A stretch of 64,000 bases of DNA, taken from contig JADDOH010001545.1 of the NCBI GenBank assembly GCA_016648135.1, positions 186,001-250,000 on the forward strand. Direction: 5' to 3'. Position 1 is the stretch's first letter. Every line of letters starts with the position of its first letter. This document shows, piece after piece, positions 11,366-22,142 of this stretch. The notes under the pieces are model-generated. The model was not told the origin of the DNA, ran no database searches, and saw only the letters and a program-made list of their open reading frames with translations. This DNA comes from Agrypnia vestita. Taxonomy: Eukaryota > Arthropoda > Insecta > Trichoptera > Phryganeidae. The translations under genes were made by a program, and so were the position numbers.

Positions 11366-11939
11366 TCTTCGTCCTGACACTGACTATTATTTTTATTTGC
11401 CACTTTGTCGAAACAATCCCGAAATGTATCGTGAGCTTCACGAATGAAAATTGATCCATTGATTTTTCTTCTGACAGAAAGCACATCATGCTTTCATGCA
11501 CATATGCAAAGTCATATAATGCTTTCTGCTAGAATAATTTTTGCCACTAGATAGTGCAGTAGATTAAACTAAGCAGTCAACAAAATTTAATATTGATCTT
11601 CAAAACGCGAGTACTATTAAGTTTTAATTAGAATACCTGTCTCTCTGAACGAAACATATCTTAAAATTGTACTCGTATAGTAAGATAACGAAAAATTTAT
11701 AACTTTATTAATATTGAACATTTCTTAATTGTTTTTGTACAGATTTGTCATCATAATGTCAACTTTTCACTCGTAAAAAAACGTATTCTGCGTACACAAT
11801 ATTGATCATTTCTAAGACACAAAAAATGAATTTTTCGGCTGCGGCCTGTTGAATATTGCTTATATTTTAGTGATTTGGAAATATGTTTATGGAAGGGATC
11901 ATGAATTGAATTGGGGAAAGTGCTTTCACACAAACGATT

Positions 11940-12062
11940 AGATCCATATTTCCTATAAAATCTCGAATTCAGTAGGTACTTTCCAAATTCCTTAGTGACT
12001 GCATTCAAAGCATTTTTTATTTTGTATATTGCTGCCTTTGCTTTTATACACCTCATATTTAA
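11940..12062 (-). repeat. Repeat C copy nested in the hAT remnant
   Basis: Read on the minus strand: GGTGTATAAAAGCAAAGGCA, then an A-rich stretch, GAATGCAGTCACTAAGGAAT and GAGATTTTATAGGAAATATG. The same word order occurs at 12842-13010, 38532-38708 and 54955-55165. Confidence 0.6.
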
Positions 12063-12634
12063 CAGAAAGTATGGATAATGGATGACGAACCTGCTTTTTT
12101 CCCTTCGCCACCATGAAAAATTTGCACTCAGCACAATAAACAAACGGCATATTTGTTATTATTACTGCTGATATCAGCAGTGATAAACTTTTTTGATAGG
12201 TTTTGATATTTCAATGATCAAAATATTGCCAAATAGGTGATTTTTTAATATACAAGTTAAAATCATAACAATAACAAGTGAGCGCAGCAAACCGGATATC
12301 TGGCTATCTGGCGTAGGGGCTCGCCGGATATCCGGTATCCGGCCAAATCACTATCTGTTTTATCTCTAATGAGTATCATCATATATATAAATAGTTTCTG
12401 TATACTTACGAACTTATTTTTAACTATCTATTATTTTATAGTATACTATAGTATTTTATAGATATTTGAATCGAACTTGTTACTTTTATTTTTTATAGTT
12501 TTACTACAGCTTGCCACTTCTTTTGTATATCCATATGAAAGACGTTGTTTGATATGAAATTTAAAACTACCATTTGCATTTATTTTCATGCGAGAATAAT
12601 ATAATAAAAACCTTGTATAAAAATCTATTTTAAA

Positions 12635-12841
12635 TTTTTGCAAGGTTTTATCATTTTATTCGACTTGTATTAAAACGAATGAATTTTTCATAATCAATAT
12701 AATTTAATGTAATGATGATAGTGCAATAAATAAGTCAGAAATATTGAAAAAAATGCAAACTTTGATATTGCATATCTCCATAACTATTGATGTTAGGTTA
12801 TGGTTGCTTGAACATTTTCGATTCTTAATCGAGGCAGGATG
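12635..12841 (+). repeat. Foldback family A, right half only
   Basis: Matches the right arm of 6213-6612: ATCATTTTATTCGACTTGTA, then TGCAAACTTTGATATTGCAT, GCTTGAACATTTTCG and GGCAGGAT. The left arm is missing. Confidence 0.65.
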
Positions 12842-13060
12842 AAATGAGGGGTATAAAAGCAAAAGCAGAAATATAAAAAAAAAATGTTTTTAATGCAGTA
12901 CAGTCACTGAGGATAATTAATTTAGAATGTACTGAATTTGATATTTTATAGGAAATATAGCTTTACCCCTTCCAAATCAAATTTCATGATCTAATAAATC
13001 ATGTTTAAAAAACACTATTAAAAGCAAAGGCAGGAACATCCACTTCCTGAAAAGATGGCC
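12842..13060 (+). repeat. Repeat C fragments
   Basis: GGGGTATAAAAGCAAAAGCA, an A-run, GCAGTACAGTCACTGAGGAT and GATATTTTATAGGAAATATA follow each other in the order of the other repeat C copies. It ends near AAAAGCAAAGGCAGGAACAT at 13019-13040, possibly a second partial copy. Confidence 0.5.
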
Positions 13061-14272
13061 GCTTCATATTAAAGTGGAAGTCGATGTCGATTTTAGTCTG
13101 AAACATCATAGTAAAGACATAAATATCCAATTATGTTAATAGCAAAAGCAGCAATGTTCACTATTTGATAACAAACACAGCAATATCCTTACTTAAAAAT
13201 TAAATATTCTTTTATACATGTACACGAAAGGAAAACAGAGGTGAACATTGTTTTTAAAAACTTATTTCCAATAATGCCTTTGCTTTTATTTTTGCCTTCA
13301 TTTTTAAAAAGGTTTTCAAAAATGAGGGTTATTACATTTTTTGTACCTATTTTACTTGCTATCTGCCAAAATCTCCCTCACTCAAATGTCATGGTATCCA
13401 AATCTTCTCACCTATTAAAGTGTACATGAACAGAAAATATTTCAGGTTTGATACTGTAATGTAAGTCTGGCGGTTGCTGGCTTTTAGTCTAATATATCAA
13501 TGTTTAGTATTTCATGGGAAATTTCCAGATTCAAATTTAATAAATATATTGAAAATAATTTCTTTATAACATTTTTATATAAATTAATAATCTTACGTAT
13601 GTAAATAGGAAGGAATAGAAATTTGAATGTCTTAACACTCTCATATAAATTAATATATTCTTTACATGTAACAATCTTCATGTACAAAAGAAAATATAGA
13701 AATTTGAGTTGAAAAATATTGAAACACTAATATTAATATAAAAATAAATTAAATGAAGATTTTAAATTTCCTTAGGAATGGTAAAAATAATGAGCAATTA
13801 CTGCTTAATAGGATAAAATCTCACAAAAATCAAAACAAAACACAATAGTATAAAATATTAATATACAATGGTACCTACATTAAATTAAAGATTTTCAACA
13901 TGACAGACCATGGAAAGTGTTACAAAGAATTAAATCACAGAACCATTTTTAAACTCATAACAATCTTGAGATATCTCTAATATATAATATATTATGTGAT
14001 ACAAAACTTTGCATATAAATATTTTGATGAAACATTATTTTTAAATAAAGATTTCAAAAAAATAAACATAAATGTACAGTATTTTTTTAAACCTAATGAA
14101 TAATATTAAACTATGATAGAGTAATTGATATATCACTTCTTTGGTTTAAGATTTTACTCATAATAGTATGTATTATGTATTTCTATCTTCAGCTTTTTGC
14201 CATAGTATATAAAAAAGTAAACATACCTAATTGAACAGTACTTCTCTATTTCTTAAATAAATAAAACTTTTT
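13061..14272. other. Intergenic, very AT-rich
   Basis: Long A/T-rich stretch without recognised coding sequence. ATGCCTTTGCTTTTATTTTT at 13274-13293 is an inverted scrap of the repeat C motif. Confidence 0.5.
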
Positions 14273-14311
14273 AGTTGATCGTAAGTACTGGAAATGTACT
14301 TACGATCAACT
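14273..14311. repeat. Perfect 16-bp hairpin
   Basis: AGTTGATCGTAAGTAC, a 7-nt spacer (TGGAAAT), and its exact reverse complement. No homologous copy elsewhere in the window was noticed. Confidence 0.85.
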
Positions 14312-15240
14312 GAAAATAAGTGGTTCATGTGGAACTCAAAACAATTAAATTAACTTAAAGGCTGGTCAGCTGCCAATTTTTAAATAAAATATTTCCCTTT
14401 TTAATGAAATATAATGAAGCAATCCCCTGACTTATGCTGCCCTGACGTATGCCAACTTGAACTTATGCAGTTCTAGATTTTTTCGTTGGCAACACTGCCT
14501 CATTTTCAGTGCTTCTCTCGTTGTAAATAAGTATTTCCCACAAACACTATGTGCACGATTATAATTCTATGATTGACAAAATTTTGTTTTACATTTTTTA
14601 AATCCTTAAAAAACTATGTCATTCAAACAAAGTAAATCTCCTACCCAGTGAGAAAAGGAAAAGGAAAGCCACTGCATGGCTATTAGTGTAAAGGGCACCG
14701 AGTTGAATTTTTTTATGAAGATAGTGCAATACATAATCATTATACTATGTGACAATTTGATTATTTATGTTATTTAATAACCTACATATATAACATGTCC
14801 CAAGAAGCAGTGGTCAGATAATAATAGACAAGGCATTAGGAATATGGAAGCAAAGCACAAAAGACGGCTGTTGAAATAAAACAAAAAGGTGATATGTATT
14901 CAGTACCTAATGCAGTTCAGCAGAAAAAGATAAAAAAAAGTGAAAAGATTTAAGTGTGTATTGTTATTGGCCCAACAGCTTGTCCTATGGTACCTAACCA
15001 TCCTGCCTTTGGTGCTAGTTGTTTCATAAAAAATATAAAAATATACTGAAAAAGAAAAGAGCAAATGAAAACATAGCTATTATTTGTAACACCCGATCAA
15101 GCAATATACAAATATTTTGCACAACTGGTTCCATGATTAAGAATTCATCAATTTCGATTTCTAAAAAAAATACAACATAATACTTGAATTAAAAAACACT
15201 TCATTTTATAAAAATGTTTTATGGTAATTCAGAATCTTCT
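14312..15240. other. Intergenic, possible decayed Tigger material
   Basis: CCCTGACTTATGC and CCTGACGTATGCC repeat at 14427-14452. A short stop-interrupted frame from ATG 14615 with a lysine-arginine-rich stretch around 14655-14675 vaguely recalls a Tigger N terminus, but is too degraded to call. The rest is AT-rich and featureless. Confidence 0.35.
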
Positions 15241-15251
15241 GGTTTGTGTTC

Positions 15252-15395
15252 TCTGGGGTATTTTGCAGTGATTCTACGACCTTTCTTGCCGACTCTTCGA
15301 ATGACATTGCAGGGTCCATCGTCAAGATTGAAACCGATTGGGATCCAAAACGTTTAAGAGAAAGGTCGTAGAATCACAACAAAATACCCCTAACC
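15252..15395. repeat. Foldback palindrome (~33-bp arms)
   Basis: The left arm TGGGGTATTTTGCAGTGATT, continuing CTACGACCTTTCT, pairs with the right arm AGAAAGGTCGTAGAATCACA, continuing ACAAAATACCCC. The ~75-nt loop contains GACATTGCAGGGTCCATCG. A related fragment (TCTACGACCTTTCAGATCCC, then ATTGCAGGG) is present at 29390-29422. Confidence 0.75.
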
Positions 15396-15727
15396 TAAGA
15401 GCTCTTAGTACACTTCTTTTTACATTGTTTGCAAATGAGACTACTGTCCATATTGTATTGGCTGTCATCATAATTTGTCGAATCAAGATAGTCTGATATA
15501 AGAATGGTCATAAGATGTAGTTATCTGTACAATTTTATTTTACTTGACGCTGGATGTGGTTATACACAATACATGGAGTACAATGGTATGGAGAAACAAA
15601 TACCTGAAGGAAAATACATATAGCAATGTCGGGGTATATTGACAAAATGTTAAGAATATTCGATAACTCAAAATCTAAGAGGTGCTAAGCACTTAGAAAA
15701 AACTTTTCAAGAAGACCAAAGATATAA

Positions 15728-16211
15728 CAGTCTCATACCTAGTAACAAAAACTTTGGGGAAGTCTTCCTCGTGCAATTTTGAATAGAATCTATTCTTTAC
15801 ATTTTTGGTGAAATGTCAAGTTACGGAGATAAGCGACACCAAAGTTTGCATTTTTTTTCCATATTTCTGACTTATTTTCTGTCAAATATTGGAGTATCAC
15901 TACAGTAACTTATATGGAAAATGAAAAATTTATTCTCTTTGATACAACTCAAATAAAATTATTAAAACCTTGCCTAAATTTGAAAAATATATTTATTTTG
16001 TAAAGTTTGTATCATTTTATTTCACATATTAAAGCAAATAATTTTTTAATATTCCATATAAGTTACTGTAGTGATACTTCAATATTTTACAGAAAATTAG
16101 TCAGAAATATTGAAAGAAAGATGCAAACTTTGATGTCGCTTATTATTGTCTATTCAAAAATGAATGAAGAAGACTTCCCAAAGTTTTTGCTACCAGCTTT
16201 GAGACACACTG
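15728..16211. repeat. Foldback family B, full copy (~485 bp palindrome)
   Basis: Inverted arms start CAGTCTCATACCTAGTAACA at the left and, inverted from the right, CAGTGTGTCTCAAAGCTGGT, both leading to AGTCTTC...TTTTGAATAGA...CTTATTTTCTGTCAAATATT-like inner words. TA flanks the right end (16212-16213). The AGGGTGTCTCATAGCTAGTAGCAA-like end places it with Tc1/mariner-related MITEs (inference). Other copies: 47166-47587 and 59339-59857, with an isolated end at 40637-40672. Confidence 0.7.
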
Positions 16212-16467
16212 TATAAAAAATAATTGCAGACAGAGCAACACAAGCATATAGCTCACACTACAATCGTACTCAAGCATACAATCATACAATCAACAAAGAA
16301 TATGTTGATATTTTCCATACAGTATGTTGCACATGGCTTTAAACACAGTTTTAAAATTCTGAGACCAGGAAAAAATCTTGGACACTTAACTAAGTAAACT
16401 CGCCTTAATTGGACAAAATAACCTAAAATTCAATTCGAGAAAACTGTAGAAGAAACATAAAATAAAA

Positions 16468-16640
16468 CACAAATTACTTTGTTCTCACCACTATATTAGA
16501 TTAAAAAATCTACATGTTTCGAGAACAATGTTCTCTTCGTCAGGATTATTGTGCACGAAGAGAACATCGTTCTCGAAACATGTAGATTTTTTAATCTAAT
16601 ATAGTGGTGAAAACAAAGTAATTTGTGTTTTATTTTAATA
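16468..16640. mobile_element. Inverted pair of Penelope-like element tails
   Basis: A ~75-bp sequence is present twice head to head, forming a near-perfect palindrome. Each arm reads, outward from the centre: ACGAAGAGAAC, GTTCTCGAAACATGTAGATT, TTTTAATCTAATATAGTGGT, then AACAAAGTAATTTGTGTTTT. The minus-strand arm retains the full CTGACGA core; the plus-strand arm starts at CACGAAG and has lost it. Terminal repeats in inverted arrangement with hammerhead-like cores are characteristic of Penelope-like retroelements. No reverse transcriptase of this family was found next to it. Confidence 0.6.
16503..16550 (-). ncRNA. Hammerhead ribozyme-like fold in Penelope-like tail
   Basis: Read on the minus strand: AATAATC, then CTGACGA (core C3-A9, with the variable position 7 as C), A, stem II GAGAAC/GTTCTC with a 3-nt loop, GAA (core), a 2-bp stem III within ACATGT, A as the cleavage-site base, and GATTTTT, which pairs with AATAATC to form stem I (six of seven pairs). 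All invariant core bases of a hammerhead are present. One extra A sits between the core and stem II, and stem III is minimal, as in the short hammerheads known from Penelope-like elements, which are thought to work best as dimers. Self-cleavage is not shown. Confidence 0.55.
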
Positions 16641-16821
16641 ATAATGTCACCACAAAGTTCAAGCCTTCATACAGAAGAAGAAAACATATTCTTCGAACAG
16701 TTAAGAAGAAACATGTTTTTCAATGGGATTAAATTCAACCTTTTCGACTCAAATGGTAAAGGAACAAATCAACAAAGAAGTAAAAAATAATTTAACCCCG
16801 ATTGCATCCTAATGTTAAATA

Positions 16822-16989
16822 TACATCTTTTCATTTAAGAAAGACAATCGAATTAGTAAGTATAAGCCGTGTGTATAACGCACATTATTTCATTGTGTTG
16901 GTGTTTATAGATATAAAACAACACAACAAAACAATGTGCACGGCTTACACATACTTATTCGATCGTCTTTCATAAATGAAAAGAGATCT
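16822..16989. mobile_element. MITE X copy 1 (168-bp palindrome)
   Basis: Ends are CATCTTTTCATTTAAGAAAG (left) and inverted TCTCTTTTCATTTATGAAAG (right); arms continue GACAATCGAATTAGT...GCCGTG...GCGCACATT...TTGTGTTGGTGTTTAT. Copies at 22897-23038 and 60589-60756 share the same layout; the latter two are flanked by TA. Confidence 0.75.
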
Positions 16990-17036
16990 ACTCACTAATA
17001 AAATATTCACATTCTGTGCTATTCTGAAAATAGCAA

Positions 17037-17708
17037 TTGCTGGGAGAGCTTACCTTTCTTGGTACCATCAGGAGCAATAAAAAAGAAATTCCCGAAGAGT
17101 TCAAACATAAAGCATCCCGTCAAATTGGAACTTCCATGTTCGGCTTTCATGATAAACTGACACTGGTCAGTTACAAGCCAAAACCTCAAAAGACTGTAAT
17201 GTTAATTTCTATCGTGCATCCGGTATCCAAAAAGTCAGAAATAATTGAATGGTACAATTCAACTAAAGGAGCAGTAGACACGTATGATCAAACGTGTGCT
17301 CACCTAAGTTGCAGTCGCAAAACAAGACGTTGGCCCCTTTGTATTTTTTACGGAATGATAAATATGGCCGTACTCAACAATTACATATTGTATGTATGCA
17401 ATTGTCAGGCTTCCAAAGTCAAGCCGATAAGCCGAAAAGACTTTATGAAAAATTCGAGCGATGAATTATGTAGCAGTTGGTGTAAGCTTCGCTTAGAAGA
17501 AAAACCAACATTAAAAAAATCAGTCCGCCAAGCAATCAATGAAATTTTTAAAACTGATGCTCATACTTCCACAGGTTCCAGCACCAATACACCTGCCATC
17601 AAAAAGGGCAAAAGGTCCTTATGTGCATTCTGTCCTAAAAAGAGACGCATGAGCAAATATTATTGTGCAAAATGCAATAAAAGTTATTGTGTCTCCAAAT
17701 TGTTTTAA
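17037..17708 (+). pseudogene. piggyBac transposase, C-terminal 223 residues
   Basis: piggyBac transposases insert at TTAA. This reading frame starts inside the protein (LGELTFLGTIRSNKKEIPEE) and covers the end of the DDE domain and the cysteine-rich tail. FLGTIRSNKKEIP, LVSYKPK, GAVDTYDQ (third catalytic aspartate region), KTRRWPL and a C-terminal CAFCPKKRRMSKYYCAKCNK zinc-binding segment (C-x2-C...C-x2-C...C) follow in family order. The N terminus and first two catalytic aspartates are absent, so it is truncated; the frame itself is intact to a normal stop at 17706. A CCTCAGAGGCGAACATTACC-like 3' flank at 18061-18086 ends in TTAAGGG, possibly the old element end. Confidence 0.9.
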
Positions 17709-18525
17709 TTGTCATAGAAAATAAGTTCCTAGAAAAGGGCCGTTTTCATTTTTATATGTGAGTCAAAATAACAAAGATAAACATTATCTTTTTCAATTTT
17801 TTTATTTGTTTATAATATTTCTTATGTTTTTTAAGTCAGTATTTAAAAAAGTTTTTTTTTTGTTTTTTTTTAACGAAGCTTGTGATTATTTTTTTTAGTT
17901 ATTTGTGATCTCAGAAAGGTAGTGATAATACTTAAACTAAATAACTATAGTTCATTTTTATTATTTTGTGTAAAAGACGTAATAGTACCTTACCAACGTG
18001 AATTTTTATAATTTTTTAAAATAAATTTTAAATATGAAAAATTTATTTTTATTGTCAAAGTAGCCTCAGAGGCGAACATTACCATTTAAGGGTAAAAAAA
18101 TAAGATTACCTATCTAAGGTTAATAGACGAAAATAAAATAAGGAATAAGTGCGATGTAAGTATACATCAGTGGTGTAGTCAGAAGGAGAAAGAAGAAGTA
18201 CATGATGGTTATCCATTAAATGTCATATATAAATAGAGTCCAACAATATTTCTCTTTTCTATGTTCCAACGTGACAATGACAATTTTGCCATAATTTTAC
18301 ATCAGGATGCTGTTGGAGAAGTATTAATTAGTGCATATGAATTAATCTTAATTCTATAGGCTTTAAATACAGCATTAGTACTTATTTGATGTAATTTTAG
18401 TCGAAACATGAGAATTGTGAGGTTATATTTTGCGCCAGAGCCCAGCAGTCAGAACAGGCTGGAGAAATCGGACTTTGCAAATAAAGGCATTTACTTTGAG
18501 AGTACGACAAACACCGAAACAAACA
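17709..18525. other. piggyBac 3' flank and spacer
   Basis: AT-rich. CATTTAAGGGTAAAA at 18083-18097 is the best candidate for the right end of the piggyBac remnant. No further gene seen. Confidence 0.4.
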
Positions 18526-18529
18526 TTAA

Positions 18530-21052
18530 GGTGCCCCTTATTTTTCAACTTGATAATTTTTTAATGCATGGGGTCTAATTTTTTTTTTATTGTTGTAAAA
18601 CACTCACATGCCAAATTTCAGTTCATTTGGAACACATTAACCCGTTCCGAATTGTGTCGCAATATTTTCATACAAGTTACGCTAAAGTGCTAAGTTAAAG
18701 TTAAAGTTACTTTGCGCACAGGCGGCACGCACACACATTGTTGTTATTCAAATGCAATTATTCGCGATATTAACAAATTTTATTTAATTTGATTAAAATG
18801 TCGATTGATTTATGAAGTGCTAAAAAAATATATTCTTAGTTGGAGAGGCAAATCACCAAATAACAGGTGCCATCAAATCGACAAGTTCTTGTGGTGTTGT
18901 TTTTCAATATTTGTGAAGTTAAATTGATGGTCAGTGAAAACGCTAATCTAGTTATTCGTGAATGTGTTATTTTCTAGGAAAAGGCAAGAATACCCACAAA
19001 ATCACTTCCAAATTGTGTTAAGAAACTTATTAATATTAATCATATTTAGCGGGAACTTCAAAATAATAGTACAAAATCCCAAGAAATCCACAAACGGCGA
19101 GCGGAAAAATTCCAAATGGATTTAGATAACTTATTTGATATTGCACATAGATGCCCTTGAAAGAATGAAGATAGAGGAAGATACAGGGTTCTCGCGGAAA
19201 AAGAGGGAATCAGGATGTCCGGACTGCTTAGTTGGCGTATATAAAAAATTTGCTGAGAAAGAAGAAGAGTCACGGCAATGCAAAATGGAGGAAGAAAAAA
19301 GAAAACTAACTGCATCTACTTCACCATATATTTTTCTACCGCAGCAAGAATTTGAAAATAGTTCTGGCGAAGAACCTTTGCCTGAGACATCAACTGCTGC
19401 TGTAGCGACTGAAACGTCAGGAAAAAGAGGGAGAAAAGATTATATTTCACCAAAACTGATTGCGGTTTTAGACAGATGCCAGCTGAGCATTAGAGGCTCC
19501 GTCTATATTCTTATATTCAGGCCGCTGTAGAAGTGCTTGGTCTCACGGTAGACGAATATCCAATTAATAAATCGTCCATTCAAAGGATTCGATCTCAAAT
19601 TAGGAAAGAAAGAGCAGCGGCTATGAAGATGGATTTTCAAAATCATGTGTCTGATATAGTAACTGTTCATTTGGACGGGAAACTGTTACCTGGATTAGAC
19701 TTCAAGAGTTCTAAGGAAGAACGGTTACTGGTGATGATTTTTTTGACGATAAAAAACAACTTCTTTCTGTCCCAAAACTGGATAGTTTTTCTGGAAAAGA
19801 TCAACCCAATGCTGTTTTAAATGCACTTCATGATTGGAACCTTGGTGACCAGGTGCAAATAATGTGCTGTGTTACAACAGTCTCTAATACTGGCCGTTGT
19901 GAAGCATGCGCTCTATAAGAATAAAAGCTGGAAAGAGAGCTATTATTGTTCACTTATCGCCATCATGTTTATAAACTCTTCTTGAAAAGCAAAAATACCT
20001 CAAGTTACTAAAAGTCCTGATATTCCCTGTTTAAAAAGTAAAGAGATAATTGTAATAATATTGATTATACTAACATCCAAACTTGCCCCGAATTTGTGAA
20101 ACAACATGAGTGACGGAGAAATCCATCAATTATTACTGTTTTATAAGCATGAATTACAAACTATTGTGAAAGATAAAAACCGTGAACTGATCGGGCTATC
20201 CATCGTATTTTTGGGTGGTGAAGGGGATAAAAATCTGAAAATAAGGCCTCCTGGTGCTATGCATCAAGCGCGGTGGATGGCAAAAGCTATTTACTCTTGG
20301 AAAATATGTTTGTTGTAGTCTCAATTTTAAATGAGCACAAAGGAAAAATAATTACTGAGAGATATTTGCTTATTTATGGTTTATGTTATGTTAATTAACT
20401 GTTTATGTGAAAACCGGTGCAATTTGACAGTTAAAGCACCCCATCAAGATTTGTGCTTTTTGAAAACTTTACGAGAAACTTATTATTATTAGTAAGTTAT
20501 TTCTCAAGTAGCGTTGAACAAATATTGCCAACACACACAAGATTGAAGATTGAAAAGACTTTCCGTCAAGATAATGTTACATCATGGAAAGAAAATATTG
20601 TTTTTATAGACGCAAAAAGAAAAGTTAATTATCTTAAAGCAGTCAACGATACTGCAGAAAGAGCTGTGAAATTCATGGCAAAACAACAGCTCAGGAAGAA
20701 CAGAAGCAGTACCTTTTACACTGTGTTCAGAAAACTGTACCCTGACTGCAAAATGGAGATGCTAAAGATAAAATACCAAATTAAATAATATTTTTTTTAA
20801 CTTTAAATATGTTTCCTGATTATTTTTGGTTTATTTTATCAATTAAAATAATGTAACATTTTAAACTACCATCATATCGAGAAGAGATGAATTTCTTGTT
20901 TTGAAAAACTTTGGGGCCTCCTCAGCACGGGTTAGAATCATCGTACAAGGATGAAATTTTGTATTTGAATAGGCTATGGTAGTTGTAAAAAAGTTGATGG
21001 GGATGCGTTTTTAAAATCGAAAATAGATTTTTTTGGTCATATAAGGGACACC
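18530..21052 (+). mobile_element. TTAA-flanked DNA transposon with degraded transposase (2.5 kb)
   Basis: Inverted ends GGTGCCCCTTATTTTTCAAC (left) and, inverted from the right, GGTGTCCCTTATATGACCAA. The left flank is TTAA (18526-18529) and the right flank CTAA (21053-21056), compatible with a decayed TTAA target duplication. The interior carries scattered pieces of one protein on the plus strand (18990-20788). A TTAA duplication and short GGTGTCCC ends would fit a Kolobok-like or similar superfamily, but I cannot assign it firmly. Confidence 0.7.
18990..20788 (+). pseudogene. Broken transposase-like protein of an unnamed arthropod/cnidarian family
   Basis: Pieces in order: an N-terminal cysteine-bearing segment (ESGCPDCLVGVYKKFAEKEE, 19135-19530), then LGLTVDEYPINKSSIQRIRS and VHLDGKLLPGLDF (19533-19740), KLDSFSGKDQPNAVLNALHD (~19780-19840), VTTVSNTGRCEACAL (~19870-19916), RHHVYKL (~19960), ELIGLSIVFLGG and KIRPPGAMHQARWMAKAIYS (20106-20318), and a C-terminal LKAVNDTAERAVKFM (20453-20788). 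From memory, uncharacterised multi-copy proteins in aphids, cnidarians and other animals have this order with DGKLLP, FDTTASNTG and RPPGAMHQARWMAKAIY motifs; the first two could be the catalytic aspartates. Here FDTT reads CVTT, so that aspartate is lost, and several frameshifts and stops separate the pieces. Dead copy. Confidence 0.65.
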
Positions 21053-22142
21053 CTAACTACCGACACGTAACCACGTCTCATTTATTTTTTATTTTATTTT
21101 TCATCTATTAAGTGTTGGGATAAAGATCTGACATCTTAATATTGCTATTTTCAGAATAGCACAGATTGTTATAACTTGGAGGTGTAATGACAGTTTAAGG
21201 TTTAGAATCAGTAAATTTAAAGAAGGGAAAATAAAGTATTGCCAACAATTGAAGACCTCATCCAACACAATATGACAGATCAAATATTTCAAGATGATTC
21301 GAGTCTATACCATAGAGTTCAATTTTGCTCAATACAAACATATCTTTATATAAAAAATAAATTCAGAAGAAAACAAAAATAAATTAAAAGTGTACTTTGG
21401 AATGCCGGCAAGTGTGTTTTGAGATACATTATTTTAACAACAAAGTGCGGGAGCTAGGTGTGAAGTAGGTCAGAAACTGACTACTTTTTTTGAAACTACA
21501 ATCTCTCTCATTACAAGTGAATCTCTCAATACATTGGAAAGCAATTATGCTGTAAAGGTCAATTACTGCAATGTTTATTTTTTTTAACATCTTTTTTCTT
21601 TATTTTATTTTCTGCATCAGATGTATGATGCAGAAAATAAAATATAATTAATTAAACGATATAAATACATGTATGAAAAAAACTCTATTACATTAAAAGC
21701 GAAATCAATCAATTTTAATGTTTTTTTTTGTTTCTATAGTAGTGTTGTAGTTTTGGCATTTACAGCTTTCCACTGTTGGTATTCTAAGGTTGTGTGATCA
21801 GGAGCAAAAGTAATAGATAAGAAAAAACATAGATTTTTGCATTTTCCACCAATCAAAACACCAATTTCTGTAAAAAAATTTATAGTTTTTGCTAAACTAT
21901 TACTCTAACTGTTATTTATATATTGTTCTGAAGATAATTTACAATTATATCATAAAATATGTGTTGTGTAATTATATCATATTCAAAATGTTCATAAAAT
22001 ATTTATACTTTGTATTCTAATGTCACTCTAAGATCATCTATCAGGGTCAAAAATGATCTGTTAACGATTTGTTTGTTAAAAAAAAAAACTACTGATCAAA
22101 CAACCAGCCCTAACACTGGGGAAAGAATATTTTAATCATAAT
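21053..22142. other. Intergenic spacer
   Basis: AT-rich; contains only the hairpin at 21602-21643 and poly-T/poly-A runs. Confidence 0.5.
21602..21643. repeat. Perfect 18-bp hairpin
   Basis: ATTTTATTTTCTGCATCA, a 6-nt spacer (GATGTA), then its exact reverse complement. Confidence 0.85.

Larger units (their letters stand above)
10859..12368 (-). mobile_element. Degraded hAT transposon (~1.5 kb)
   Basis: Terminal inverted repeats TAGAGATGAAACGGATA (left) and, inverted, TAGAGATAAAACAGATA (right). Subterminal palindromic words GGATATCCGGTATCCGGCC occur at both ends, as is common in hAT elements with CCGG-rich ends. Flanking octamers TGCAGTAT and ATGAGTAT agree at five of eight positions, compatible with a decayed 8-bp duplication. 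A hAT C-terminal fragment lies inside on the minus strand and a repeat C copy is nested at about 11940-12062. Confidence 0.75.
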
